From Luscinia megarhynchos (Eukaryota; Chordata; Aves; Passeriformes; Turdidae), in NCBI GenBank assembly GCA_034336665.1, contig CM067592.1:35591889-35655888 (forward strand): a DNA stretch of 64,000 nucleotides, in the 5' to 3' direction. Positions 13,001 to 27,000 of this stretch are shown piece by piece. Position 1 is the first letter of the stretch. Every line of letters starts with the position of its first letter. The notes under the pieces are model-generated. The model saw only the letters and a list, made by a program, of their open reading frames with translations. It was not told the origin of the DNA and did not search any database. The position numbers and the translations under genes are program-made.

Positions 13001-14965
13001 ATTGCAAACGCATTCCAAATTAATTTTACTTCCATTTCACTCATATGGACAGAGGGAAGGGTTCACACAAAGAACACAGAAGAGGCCCTCATCAATGCAG
13101 TCAGTTAAATTTGGCTTTTCTCCCCAAAGAAGCTACTGAAGCTGTATTTATATTTTATAAATTATATAGGGTTAACAGCAAACATTATATCTGTGATTAG
13201 GCATATTCCTGATACACCTGAGTGTCCTGCATCCTCTGCCACCTGCTTCAAATAAGTCTCAGAACTACAGTGAGGCTTCCTGTACTGCTGTATGGGAAGA
13301 TGAAAATCTGAAATCTCCTGCATGAAATTAGGCAGCATGTGACGATTCTCCTAGTACTTAAAAAAACCCTCACCAAATATGTTTTGTGTTCTAATCTAAC
13401 CCTAACCCTGAACTGTTATAAAGCGAAATAAAATGCCTTATTCATTCTGGCATTAGATCTCTCTGTTAAAAAATTTGCTGATAATTACCCAAGGATTAGC
13501 TGCTCTGATTACAGGCTTGAAAGGATGCCTAAAGACAATACTTTTCCTAGCTGAAACCTTTTTTTGTTTTCTGCAAATTATGAATTAGTTATATAACTGC
13601 TGTCATATGGGTTTTCCATCAGTTGATTAAACTTAATCCAAGTTTGATTTACTGAACTAGGCCTCAGCCTAGGAGATGTTTTATTAGTGGAAACAGAGGA
13701 GACAACAGTTTGCTGGCTCTAAAAAGGTCCTATCCTAATTTGATCTAAATCAGTGAAAAAGTTGAGAAGAATTGGACTTTGACCACTAACTGTGTAAATG
13801 CCCTTAATTTTTTACTACACTATGGAACTCTTAGGAACTATTTTAAGCTGTAATAATTCAATGTTTAGAGATTCTGACATCCAAAGCTACCATCCCTTGC
13901 TAAGTTTCTCAGAACTTGTCTAAAATCAGGTAAAAGTACTCTCATTAAGGTGATTGCTATTCATTCCAGGGTTCTCTTCTAATGAAAAATTTATACAAAT
14001 GCTTGTGCATGTGGAGTAATTCTTTCACCTGTTGATTTAAAACTTATAGAAATGCATTAAAAAATATCTATTAAATCAGACTCCTACGTACTATTATAAT
14101 CCTTCAATTACTGACTGAATAGAAGATATTAGAAAAAACAAGAGAAAAATTACAATTCCTATTGCTCTGTAGTAACAATAATGATCTAGCCTAAACAGAT
14201 AGATATTAGATCATTACTCATTTCAGCAATCCTACATATCACACGTGTTACATTCTCTCTGGAATTTTGAACTGTAGTCATCCAGATAAATGAACTGTTT
14301 CTTACACCTCTGAGCTGTGTAGGATAAGAACTTCTCAGTTCTTAGCCAAACCCCAATGCTCAAAATGAAACACACTCTAACTGGCCAACTTTTGAGGAAC
14401 TACAACAGAACAACATGCACCTGCCACTGTCTTCTCCCGGCAAAGACTATTCTGGTTCCCCTAAACTTAGGGATTACTTGGACCTAGACAACCCTTAATG
14501 GTTTGGAGTTTTCCTAAGAAATGTTTAGACAACATATACTTAAGGCTGTCAAAAACTAGACAGGCAGACATGATCATAAAGAGATTAAATTAAGTGAAGC
14601 TGTAATTTTTTCTTTACCTGTGACTGATATTGGATATTATTAAGTTCTGTATATAGGAAATACTGATGCCATAAAGAAATATGCAGGTAGACACAGTAAT
14701 ATATATTACAATTTTGTACGCAGTGACTACTGTAGCATTGATTCTGAGCTCATTGCACTGAATTATATTCCTTTAGAAAGGCGAAACCAGAGTATGGGAT
14801 GAAGCAATTTCACAAATTTTAATGAATAGAAAATAGAGTGTGGATTTTGAACATTATGTGTAGCTTCTAAATACACAAATGTATAAATCCATAATAAAAA
14901 GAAAGTTATTGGCTTGGTTTTTCTTAAATATACAAGTTATTTAGTTAAGGAAAATTATCTGTCAT
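10060..14965 (-). other. RASEF: Probable RASEF 3' UTR and downstream flank
   Basis: AT-rich, almost repeat-free sequence directly downstream of the RASEF stop; mammalian RASEF also has a 3' UTR of several kilobases. Minus-strand AATAAA signals lie at 13680-13685, 11424-11429, 10359-10364, 10276-10281 and 10060-10065. The sequence alone does not show which are used. The left limit given is the most distal candidate. The weak CR1-like stretch at 12.3-12.7 kb lies inside. Confidence 0.4.
12290..12700 (+). mobile_element. Possible old CR1-like fragment
   Basis: Weak resemblance to the CR1 3' region in sense orientation: AGGGAGATCTACAGATACTT, then a block resembling the CR1 3' segment before the tail. 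No terminal tail is seen. It could be chance or another old repeat. It lies in the likely RASEF 3' UTR. Confidence 0.3.
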
Positions 14966-15074
14966 TTAAACATTGCAACAGTTTTTCGTGAGTGCCGACT
15001 TTTTGACAGGTGTCCCAGCCAGGCTGGTTATTGATCTTGTATCATCTTGATTATCACTTCGTTTTCGCACCTCA
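14966..15074 (-). CDS. RASEF: RASEF coding exon 17 (C-terminal tail and stop)
   Basis: Completes Arg686 and encodes 687-721 plus a TAA stop at 14966-14968. It is a basic hypervariable tail ([11 protein letters not shown]) ending NCCNV. The two adjacent cysteines at 718-719 are the expected geranylgeranyl sites. The acceptor is TTTAAAG|TGAGG. Confidence 0.95.
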
Positions 15075-18000
15075 CTTTAAAAAAAGACAAAAACAAAAAA
15101 ACTGAGCTCAATTAACATATTTCTGTTCATGTTCACTCTTCTATTTTTCCCACTATATGTTGCAGAGTTCATCACCATCTATTGTATGGCTAATACAATG
15201 TAAATTAGCACAGAATCAACATGTCTCACAGATCTCCAATTTGAGAATCAGATTGATGTTTCTATGCAATTCATAGCGATAAAAATGTAAATTTTTTTAA
15301 TATCTAATAACTCCTCCATGTTCTCACTTATCTTCAGTCTTCATCTGAGAAGTTTTTCTTTTTTTGCTTTGGTATTTTACCATAGAAAAAGAGTATGTTC
15401 ATAGCTCTAAGTATAAAACCAGGTAACTTCAATATAAATTAACTTTCATAGAAAAAAATGCATGTTGTTGGATATTTTTTAGAAATGCAGAATTAAAAGC
15501 TGTGCACATATGACTAATTATGGATTACACACCTTAGCCTTTCAAAATCATACTTTAACCAAAAATGGTTTTAAAAGGTAGTTGAATTATAATATTTGGT
15601 CACATACTATCATAGAAACACTAGGGTGCTAAATGACCATTAACAAAATTTTTATCTTGTAAATAATTTAGAGACGAGGACATCCAAGAAAATATGTGTA
15701 ATTAGAATGGTCAGTAAGAAAACTGAATACATATTAATATGTGTGAAAGAATTAAAAAATAATTACACACAGATTTATTACATTTCAAAATAAATTATGA
15801 AAGAGTTAAGAAAATGAATCCATGTACAATTAAAATTACAATTCATTCAGCAAATAGGTTTTAAAATCGTGGGCTCTGTAACTGAGTCTTGGTTTAACTA
15901 TTAATTATTGAGACAGCCTTGTAACATTGTCAAGCAAAAATGTTACTTCATTAAATTGAGACTATATCCCACCTTGCACTTACCTATAATGATTTGACAG
16001 AGTATTTAAGATTTTTTTTTATCATCAGTACTATTTTAAAACTATGTGTGAATCTTTCTATGTATATTCACATACAGTGTCTTTGTTATAAAATATACTC
16101 AGATGTGCTTAGGTGAAAATAGAAACACAGTTACTTACCGAGCAAGATGAAGAACTGCTTCCACAATATTGGACCCATCTTTAGCACTTGTTTCACAGAA
16201 TAGCGCATTATAAGTCTGTGAGTAAAAATAAAATGTTAAGCTAACTGATCTGAGATGGTTCCCACGCGAATGGGTACATTTAACTACAAATTGTTTCCTG
16301 AATAGCACAAAGAATGACAATACATTTAAATGAACAGGATTTCTTCTAGTGCTCTTCATGGTCCAACACATTCTCTTTAGTACTGTGAAATAAAACACTA
16401 ATTTTTTTTTTTTAATTATTTCTGGTTTATAATCAATATATTGTGAATTAATAAACTAAGTAAAAGCCATATTATAAGCTTAATGCTCAAACTCAATATT
16501 CTTGTCGACAAGACTGCAATCTAGTAAGAAAGTTGCCAGGACAGGTTACTTAATCTAACTTGCTTGCTACTACAACTACAACATGTGGTTATTGTAGGTT
16601 AACCAAAAGACATAATTCCATAAATATCAGACATGGTATTTGCCCCAGTATAATAAATTATCTGTGCAAGTGCTCAGCCACTGAAGAGCCTTAAGACTCT
16701 TCCTATTATTCTAGAAATACAGGATTTGTGCATCTCTTTTACCCCATATGAAAACATGAAAAAAAACTTGCCCAAGCTTCTATTTATAGCACAGAATTCC
16801 TTTTTCTTTCTGCACATGTGGCAAGAATACAAGAGTCTCTTGAAGATGCAAATACTCCACACAAAATCTGGACAGACACAAATCAGTCAACAGTGTGCCT
16901 CTTATTTGAACCAGCAACTTTTACTCAGCAGAAAAACTCAGTCTTCCGTCCATCCACTTTTTTACGAAAAAGATTGAGAAGTCTTACACAGCCAATACTG
17001 AAACTCTCCTCAGCAGACACTGAGAAGTGATTAAGCCCAGCAAACACCATCATAACACATAGTTTAATGCAAAGTATGCATGAATTCTCATTACTCGACT
17101 TGGACAAATGAGCAGAAAATTACTTTTGTTTAATAATTTCTCACATGGTTTTCAGGTTAAAATTCATAAACCATTTTATCCTAATGAGGCACACTGGGAC
17201 CTTACCATAGCCAGCTTTTCTCCATAGTTTATAGGCACACACTTTTGCCCTTGTTCTGTAACATCTTGACGGAGATCTGCCTTGTTTCCCACCATCATAA
17301 TTGGAATATTCTCATGAGTTGCATCCTGTAAAGAGAATTTTATTTCCTTATTGCTAGAACACTCAGAATATGAAGAAATGGCTAACACCATCATGTCATA
17401 ACAATTTCATTTCCACAAAGTCTTGCACACTAGTAGAAAAAAATTGACAAATTATGAAAGCTATGATAAGAACATTTTATAAATCACTCAAAATGTAAGC
17501 AGTCAGCTTAACTATCAGCCTGTAAAGACAGGCTTCCATTCCCATAAGCCTCATTTCTCAAAAAGGAATTTAATGTGTTAAGTTACTGGAATGGAATTGG
17601 TTACTGCATCTAAATGCTGTAGGACAAAATTACTAAGGGAAAAGTAACTAACTCCTACACCATGCCTAAAAAAAAATGCTTTCACATAAGATGATTTGAG
17701 TATTTTGCTTGCCACTTTCCCTCCTATTAAGCATCCTCAGCACAAGAGAAAAAACCCCTTGCACCAAATGCAAATTCATATTCAAATTATAAAAACAAGA
17801 AATACAAATAGAAAAGAATACTGAAAATTTCACCTGAGCTATAGCTAATTTACAGAACATAATGTATTGGTTTAAAATACAAAAAGTCCAAGGAATATTC
17901 AAGCCATCCACAAGAAGGTATCTGAAATGTGCTGCTACATTCAATTCAGAAGGAAGTGAACAAGAAGAGCGTCATTGCACAACATCTTTTAACACAAAAA

Positions 18001-21000
18001 GATGGATCAGATTAAATTCTGAGTATGTCAGGATACATTTAGGACTTCCATGCAGCTTTTATTTCTATGACAGCCACTAGTCTGGATAATTACAATTTAC
18101 ATATAATATAATTTTATAAATAATAAGGCTAGCAATGCAGTGAAGCACAGCTTCTAAGCTGCATATATGTAAGGGTCTTACCTCTATCATATCCACCCAT
18201 TCTCTCACATTAATAAAGCTTTTTTCACATGTTACATCGTACAGTAGTAAGACACCATCTGCTCTTCTGAAGTATGATTTAGCAATACTTCTAAATCTTT
18301 CCAAAAAAAAGAAAATATTTGCTTAAACCACACTATCAAATAATAGTTCAACATCATTAAGAACACAGCATTATTTAATTTCACTATTGAGTACAATTCT
18401 CTTCATATAATACAACGAATTCTTGAAAGCTGCTGATGCAGGTCTAAAAATGCCCTTAAGGATCAATGGGATTCTGCCTAAACAACGATCAATATTTTGT
18501 ATATCAAAACAATCGACAGTGTATCTATTACAGGTAGTCCAGTCTCAAATTGTACCAGGAGATTTTTAGATTAGAAAATAGGGAAAATTTCTTCTCTGAA
18601 AGGGTGGTCATGCATTGGAAGGAGCTGTCCAGGGAAGGGGCAGAACCTTCATTCCTGGAAGTGTTCAACAGGCATGTGTGGATATGGCACCTGGGGACAT
18701 GTTTTAGTGGTGAACACAGCAGTATTAGGTTAACAGTTGGAGCCCATGAGCCTGGAGGTCTTTTGCAACCTTTTGGTTCTGTGATTCTATGTTCCACCTA
18801 CATGTAATTTCCTAAACTGACTGGCTCACTTTACTTCCTTTGAAAAGAACAGAAATCTGGTAAAATTATTCCAGGACTTCATGATCAATTAGTCATCTTT
18901 GTCACAAGCTTTATATAATCTACTCAACTAAGTACAATAACTAGGTATTTTTACTGGATATTAGAATATGCCTCACAAATTTATTACATAAGAGGAGACT
19001 TATTGGATCCCTACCTACATACAGCCCAACACAAATCTTGGTCAATTAACGTGTTAAACTGACTGCCATGACACAAGATAAACCTCATAATAAGCCTTAA
19101 AAGCTGTTAGTAACGGCTCTCAAGTAAAGATGTCATAGGATTTTGAGAAAACTTTACAGAATACTTTGCAGAATCTTAGATATAAATTAAGCAACATGAA
19201 AAGATATTTTTGGTCAAGTTCCAAAGTCTTTGGAAAGACGCTTTTATATATTAAATATAATGCAAATCAGGACCAGGATTTTCAAGGAAAGATTAGGGAG
19301 GGAGGGAAGGAAAACTCCAAGAAAAATCTTGCTTAAAAATACAAGTGTGTAAGAACAAAGAAAGTCAAAGACTAAAAACAGAAGAAACCATATGCATCTA
19401 ATGGTTTAGTATTGCCAAGGAAGGACACATGGATTTAATTAACTAATCCTGTGGTGAACCTCAACTATTTCTCTCTATGGTGAGAAAAGATTGCCTCAAG
19501 CATCACCGAAGCTAACACATAAACATTCCACCTGTCTTGAGGTCTCAGCAGAGAAAAATTCTATCTGTTTACAGGTATTTACATATGGACCATACAATTA
19601 ATGGCTTTTTTAAGGCAAATGGCTTCTACAAACAAAAGAATTCAAATTAGGTAAGAGCAGAGGATCACTAACCTCTCCTGCCCAGCTGTGTCCCACAGCT
19701 GTAGCACTGTAGGTTCTCCATCAACAATTAGTCTTTTCATTTGAAAATCCACACCTGAAAAGAATCATGTGTATAGTCTAAAAAAACCCATCAACAATCT
19801 TAAAGACAGAAAATTAAAAGGTAGGGGCTATATACAACAGTTTTTCCAAAATTAATCTCTTTTTAATAGGTTATGAGATTTCAATCAGTCATGCATGTAC
19901 TTCTGAACTGCAATAATCCCCTGACTGTATTTGTCTTTTCCCAGAATTTATACAAATTGCACTCTGAACAAAAAATAAGATCTCCTACTTTATTTTGCTA
20001 AACTTTTATCAAAGAAGTTAAAGTGTTTGTAAAAAACTTGGTTTCAAATACCTAGGAAGAAAAAGATAAACGAACAAAAATCCTAACAAGAGACAATAAA
20101 AGAAACATATAGGTATGATTCTATTGAAAGACGAAATTCAGTCTTTGGACTGTTAAGACTTAAATTTTTTGGCTGACGACAATACTAATACACACAAGAA
20201 GTCAGTCAGAAATCCTTCTAGCTAAAAAAGGCAAAGCTTCAATAACACTTTGAGGAAATCACAACAAAAATAGTAGGAAAGACGTACTATCAAAGGATAG
20301 GATGAAAGATTAAGGAAAAAGGGAAGTATTGAGAAAACAAGAAAGCAATGAAAAATGCAGAAGGTTTCATACACACACTGAAAGTTCCTTACACTGACAT
20401 TCCTTCTCTGGTGCTTTGTATTGTTCAGAAAGAGGCTTTGTAAAGAAAAACTAAATTAGACCATGACCCTATTGTCTACTACAAACAGCTGTTATTACTA
20501 AGCTTTAGTACTCCATTAAATCTCGCAGCCCACGTGAGAACCTGAGTGTGCATATCCAGGAAACCTTAGCAAGCAGCAACAAAGGCAAACTGTTCACCCA
20601 TTTCACTGCAAAATATCAATGAAATTCATTTCAATATTTTAAGAAGAACACCAACTGTACCCAGAGTTGCACTGGTATTGCCTTGAAATTCATTCTTGCA
20701 AAGTCTCATAAGAAAACTGGATTTTCCCACTGCTGCATCTCCAGCAAGAACAATCTTGTAAGCCTTCTCTGAACTGGGGTATTTTGGAGTGCATTCAGCT
20801 GCATCTGACTGAAAATAAAAAGAATCCCTCTGTAACAACTCATAAAGTAAAACCCTCTGTATCACTCTTTGCCATTTGTCCCCTGAAGAACTGGTTACCT
20901 GAGGGGTGATAGCAGATATGTGTTTCCTCGTTGAAGCAACCGAGCTGCTTCGACTAACAGGTCGTGAGGGCTTCCAGTCCAAAACAGCAGTGCTGCTAGC

Positions 21001-24000
21001 AGGACTGTACGTCTCCTCATCCCTGATCTCTGGAACCTGAAAGTATGAGTTAGTTGTCTGGTGAGAAAAGTAAGCCTTTTTGTAAAGGAACAGCTAAAAC
21101 TGATTAAAACATTTTAACAGTTTGGATTAAACAGAGATAAATTACCAGATACAGCTGTGCAATTCTAATCAAAATGTGATTACTCTGTTCTCATTCATTT
21201 TTGCTCTTTACTATTATCTACATTTTGTCTTTCAACATTTTTATTGTTCAGCATCCATTCTTTCAGTACTCTAATAAAGAAAATTAATTTCCATATGAAA
21301 ATTTCTGCATAAAACATAGTCACAACAAACAATTATAACAATACTTTATTTCAAAGCTTATTTTGCAAACATTAAGAATTTCCCCAAATACATTACTCTA
21401 TGCTATTACTACTCAAACTAAATTAAGTAGAGCACAGCTGTAATCAACATTATTAATAGCAAAGTCTCCACAGAGACTAATGTCTACTAAATGCACAGAA
21501 AATGGTTTACCTTAAAAAAAACCAAACCAAATGTTCTACTGTGCTTGATACTGTTTTGGCTATGTAGTCCTCACTAACTCTTACAATGTTACTAACAATA
21601 AAACTGTAACAGTAACACCATCTTAGATTTTTTAATTCTCCAATATTTAGCCTGTAAGTCAATGTGTGAACTAACAGTATTCTATCTCATATGTGCTTTT
21701 TTCTCCACTGCCAAAGCACAGTAAGAGAAAGTGAGTGGAAACTTATTTTACTTCTATCTGCTTTTTTTCTCTCTTTAGAAAATGAGCTCCTTTCTGCATA
21801 CAGTTTAACAATCTTCAAAAATCATATAAACTTAAAAAATGAAATTATTACCTCAAAAATGTATCAAAAATGTAAAAACAAATGGAGAACTATTTATACA
21901 TTCTCAAAAAAAATTTCACTAATTAATTTAAATGCTTATGTCCCAAATAGTTACTTTTAACTGGCCTGTGGACAAAGATCCATTTTATTTTAAAAACAAG
22001 AAGCTAATTTTATCTCCAATCGAAGGCTTTCCTCAGAGACGGAGTAAATCTGGCACTTACATCTGTATCAGAAGCATCACCACCAAAACCTTCTTGCATA
22101 TACTGTGGCCGTTGAAAAATCCTTTGATGCCTATATTCCACTTCTGAATCATACTCATTTGAATCTCTCAAAGTAGACAAACCACTATCAAAACAGCTCT
22201 CAGGTAAGCTGTCAACTTCACAGTTTATCCTTTGCATCGGATCACAAAGGGCTAAGGAATCATAATCTTCATCGACACAAGACGAATGAGATGACCTAAC
22301 AAGAAAATATTGGAAGGGGAAGAATTAATTATTCCATGTAAGAAATTCCAATAATAAATAATTGCTCTTCCCAAGAAAATCTGAGCCCTTTTGGAATAGC
22401 CAATTCTTAGAAATGCTAATATTAATTTCAAGACATATTTCAATCCCTGTCTTGCCTTTATAAAGACATTCTTTCTCAATCATACATTTTGGGATGCTCA
22501 GATTTAATTATTCAGTCTATATTACTGATGATGATTTTCCAAATCTCAGTAATTTTGACTATTTGTTAAAAAACTTATCTAAAAAAAAATTCAGAAAGAA
22601 AAAAAAGAAAGATGTACTATGAAGACATCAGAAAAAGAAAAATACATACCATCTTTTAGCTAGTTTTGACCTATTCTGACTCATAACACGACCTTGACAT
22701 ACTGCATCTCATTTATATGAATGCATTTGCTCAGAGGCACGCATGCCAGTACGAAACAGCTATAAATACAGAAGAAGTAATAGCCAAGTTCAGGACATCG
22801 GTCATGGTGGAAGAAGTCACTGAAAAATTTTCTTATAGTTTGGTAGGCTACGCAGAACCTAAACTTTTACACAGAATTCCTCTCTTTCCCCTTAATCTTC
22901 CTTCAAAAGTCTCTTTTTTTTTTTTTTTTTTAAATTCTGGATACTGTAATATATAAAAATATTCTACTGAATGCTGTAATGCCAGTATGGCTTACACAAA
23001 AAATAGGTTGTATTTACATAAATAAAAACACAGAAAAGGAAGGTTAATAGAGTGAATCTTATAAAAAAACCATGCTTTTAAAAAAGGTTACAATGGCTAC
23101 AATCATTATCACGCTCCTTCAGCAAGACAGGAACAGGCATCAACTAAAGTGAGGCTGTAAAGGTCTCCAAGTCATAGCAGAGAAGAGAGAGTCTGGCTTA
23201 GCCCTGCTGGGAGTGGATGTGATGCACAGAACTAAACCAGACAAGGTGAGCATCAATCCCTGTAATAACAGCTTGCCCCCAGAGGGGCTCCCCTGCAATG
23301 GCACAACACAGGAGAGTACACTGGAGAAAATCACCACATCATGAAGTTGTTACTGAGTCGAATTCCCCACTGCAACTGGCCAAATGGGGGTGACAGTGGC
23401 ATCACTGTCTCATGCAGTAACATTCAGAACCATCTAATTCACACTCCTTCAGGCTAATGAATAATCATATGAATGCACACCATCTTTGCTGCAGGATATA
23501 ATGGAATACATGGTCTTTGTATTCATGCACCTACTAGCCTATATCAAATCACTGAAATGCTGAGGAAGAGTACACGCTATAACAAAGTTAATGTTGTCAG
23601 GCATTCCCTGAAATAAAGCTCTTTAGTAGGTAATTTTCAGCTTCACTGAACCATGAATTCAATGCTAGGAATTTCATATATGCTTAAAGCAAGTTAGACC
23701 AAGATTAATCTTACAGATAAAAAAAAAAAGAAAAATCATACTTTTTAGAATTAATTGCTTAAAACATGCTAGTATGCAAAACTCTTAATGTTGATCTTAT
23801 GTCAGGAGACAAAGTACTGAGAACAGGTTTTGGGACATTCACACCTCTTTCTATCTTTTGGTACTGTTAAGTCACACACATTAAGATTAAGCTTTACTCC
23901 TACCACATAAACTTTCCTCTAAAGTCGCTTGTATTTCTCACTTTTGTGGAAATACAAGGATTGCACCATGTGGCATGTACTAATAAATATTCATAGAGAA

Positions 24001-27000
24001 CAACATAACTAAGCCTCCAAAGAGGTCTAGGTTACTCCCTGAGAAAATTACTGAATTTAGTATGCAACTTAGAGTGGATGCCTCTAAAAATTTGCAGAGG
24101 GACCAACATTAGGGAATTGAATTTATGTGTATTCATAAAAAGGAAACAACTTGTGACAACCAAAACTTTACAGCCAGCAAACATCTCACATAAGGACAAC
24201 AGAAAAAGAATGACATTACTGAATGAATGGGGATATTATAAGTGTGAAGAAGTAAATTTTATGCCTATCCAAGATATTTTTCTTTCTCCCAAAATATGAA
24301 ACACAGACTACTAAGACATCTATTAGAGATCTCTTTATGGTTTGGAATACTGAAAGAAAAAGAGGACAAAATAATCCATTGATTGAATAAGGACACACAT
24401 TTTTGCTGACGGACCTAACTGTTTAACGAACCCAGTGTGAAAGCATAGCATGATTGACAGCACTCAGGGCTGCCTCCAACACCCACTGTCTTCAGTGAGT
24501 CTCTGAAATTATGAGACGAATTTCTGATCAATGATCTGTATCCAGTAAGAACAAAAATAAATACCTCTGACCATCTAATTGCATTTAGAAAACTAACTGG
24601 TTCTGTACTCTTATCCCATGAATATCAAAGTGCATTCACTACTCTTGCATGTCAGTGTGAGATGAGGTGGTTTATTCTTTTTAAGAATCAGGCCCATATT
24701 TGTAGCAATTACTACATGGGAAAAAGGCACACAAGCTGAGAAATAAAACATTTTTGGTTTTATGTTCAAGTACTGAGTAAGGTTAACAAAGACCCTCAGA
24801 AGAGTTATATAGTTTCTGGAGACAAAGAGACTGAGAATCAAACTAGAATCAAAAAGAGGCCAAGACCAGACAAGAGGCTGTCTGAACTTTCCATAAGTTT
24901 ATGGCTTCCACTGAAGAGGGTTATCCTGAGCCTTCTGAAGTAATTGGGAAGATTCCTATTGACTTCAATATATTTTGGACCATGTGCTATGGTCACACAT
25001 TACTTCCAAATCAGGCAGAACTATTCTCTCTTACTTAACAGTAATCTGCTCTTCTACAACAAGCCACTTTTAAATTAACAAAAGCTAGTCTGGCTTACCT
25101 GTCATACCGTGGGTTTAAAGGAGAATGGTCACCATTAAATTTAAGACTGCTTCTAGAAATGGTACTTCCTGGTGAGATATTTGCTAACCGCTGCAACAGA
25201 CACATAATAAATGCATTATAACTTGGATGAACACACAGAAGTATCCAGATTTGTTTAGAAAAAATTGTGCATCATCAAAATTACAAACGGGATGTATTTA
25301 ACATATGTTTCTTTATATTATACACACACACATATATACATATATTTAGCTAATTACATTTAGTTAAACCTCATACTTTATATATGACTGAGGGTCAGAA
25401 GGCCTATTACCTACAGCATTTAGGCTCCACCACTGCCTTTATACTGACTATACTATGAGACACATTCAGCCACAAAACAATTTCAAAGAGGATGATTTCA
25501 CTAACTACACCTGAAGACTCTAAAATGCTAAGCTATGAAAAGCTGCCTAGTTTAAAAAGCATGCTAACTACTAAAAAAAAAAAACCCAGGGGGAACTGCC
25601 ACCAGCTGAACTAGTTTCAGGAGAGCTACCTCCTAATTCTTGAGAGAGATAGTGAAGGAAAGGTGTCGACTAATAGCATGTGACAAAGTATTTTGTACAT
25701 TCTGCTGTGCCCTCATACATTTATTCACTGGAAACAGCTTCTTCTGTCATCTCTGTAATATGCTCATATATATTTCTAGGCATGATGGTAGGAAATGGTA
25801 TCCATTATTGCATCTGTAGCAAATCTCTGGTAGTTTGTATCAGCAAAAAGCAGTCATTCACTTGTATGGAATACTGGAAACAGGCCCCTGACCCCATTTT
25901 CCTCCTTCCTGTCCAGTACTGTCTTTGTGGGCCCATTATTTTGGTCCCATCCTTCTAAAAAGCTATCTGCTTTCCTCATGATGCCCAATCAGTAGTTTTA
26001 AAAGTTTTCACAGGATTGCAAAATGACAGTGTAGAGTAGGTTTTTTCTTACTTTCAAGCCTTCCCTCTCTAGTTTGGAGGACATCAAGTGACATTTTGTT
26101 ACAGGAGACTCCAATGCAATTCTGAGAGCCCAGAAGAGTCTGACTAAGGTCTCTATCAGTAGTCCATGCTGTCCATTTTCCCAGTGACATGCCCAGACAA
26201 AAGTTCAAGTTAGGTTAAGACCTTGCCACTAAAAAGCGGCAGTTTTCTGATAAAGTGTGTTGTCAATGCTAGGACACTCCCATACACAAATACATTCCCT
26301 TTAGTGCAAGAGAAACTGTTGATTTATTCACCTCACTAAATATCACAGCATATTAAAAAAATAGTTACTTTCCAAAGCACTTCAGGAATTAGCTGTGCTC
26401 TAAAATACTTCCATTATTTAACAAAACTTAAGCAAAAACTACCAAAACTACACAAGAGTACTCCCGCAGTGAGTCCACTGAATAAAACTCAATTTTCTGA
26501 GTACCCACGGAGGTACCAATTTAAATTTGCTGTGTTGATTCTTACACCTTCTATGATACTGTAACAAAATGTAACAAAACATAATCATATCTAACATAAT
26601 GTAACAAAAATCATAAATACATACCAGTGATCTGTTGTACTTGCTGAAACTGTTTTCAAGTGCACTTCTTAAACCATCGTTGCTGTCATGTAATTTTCTA
26701 TTAGCTGATCTAACAAGGAAACAAAGTTTAACTTGCAGAACTAAAGAAAATATGAAAAAGGATATAATTTCTCAAAAAGAAAAATTTTTAAAATACTTCT
26801 AAAAGACTCCTTTCATTTCTTTCTAGCTAAATTCTAATAAGTAACATGAAACTAGAAACACATTGACAGATACTCAAATTATCTGAAAAAATCACTGTGA
26901 ATTTTAGGCCTCAGTGGCAGCCGAGGAAGCCCATTTTCACTTGTACCACATAGTGTCTGGTCAGCTGAGTGGAAAAAAAGATGCTGTAGGAATGGCCACA

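Noticed and set aside
13396..13411. Interstitial telomere-like CTAACCCTAACCCTGA
   Set aside because: Only about two units. Too short to be a telomeric relic; chance is sufficient.
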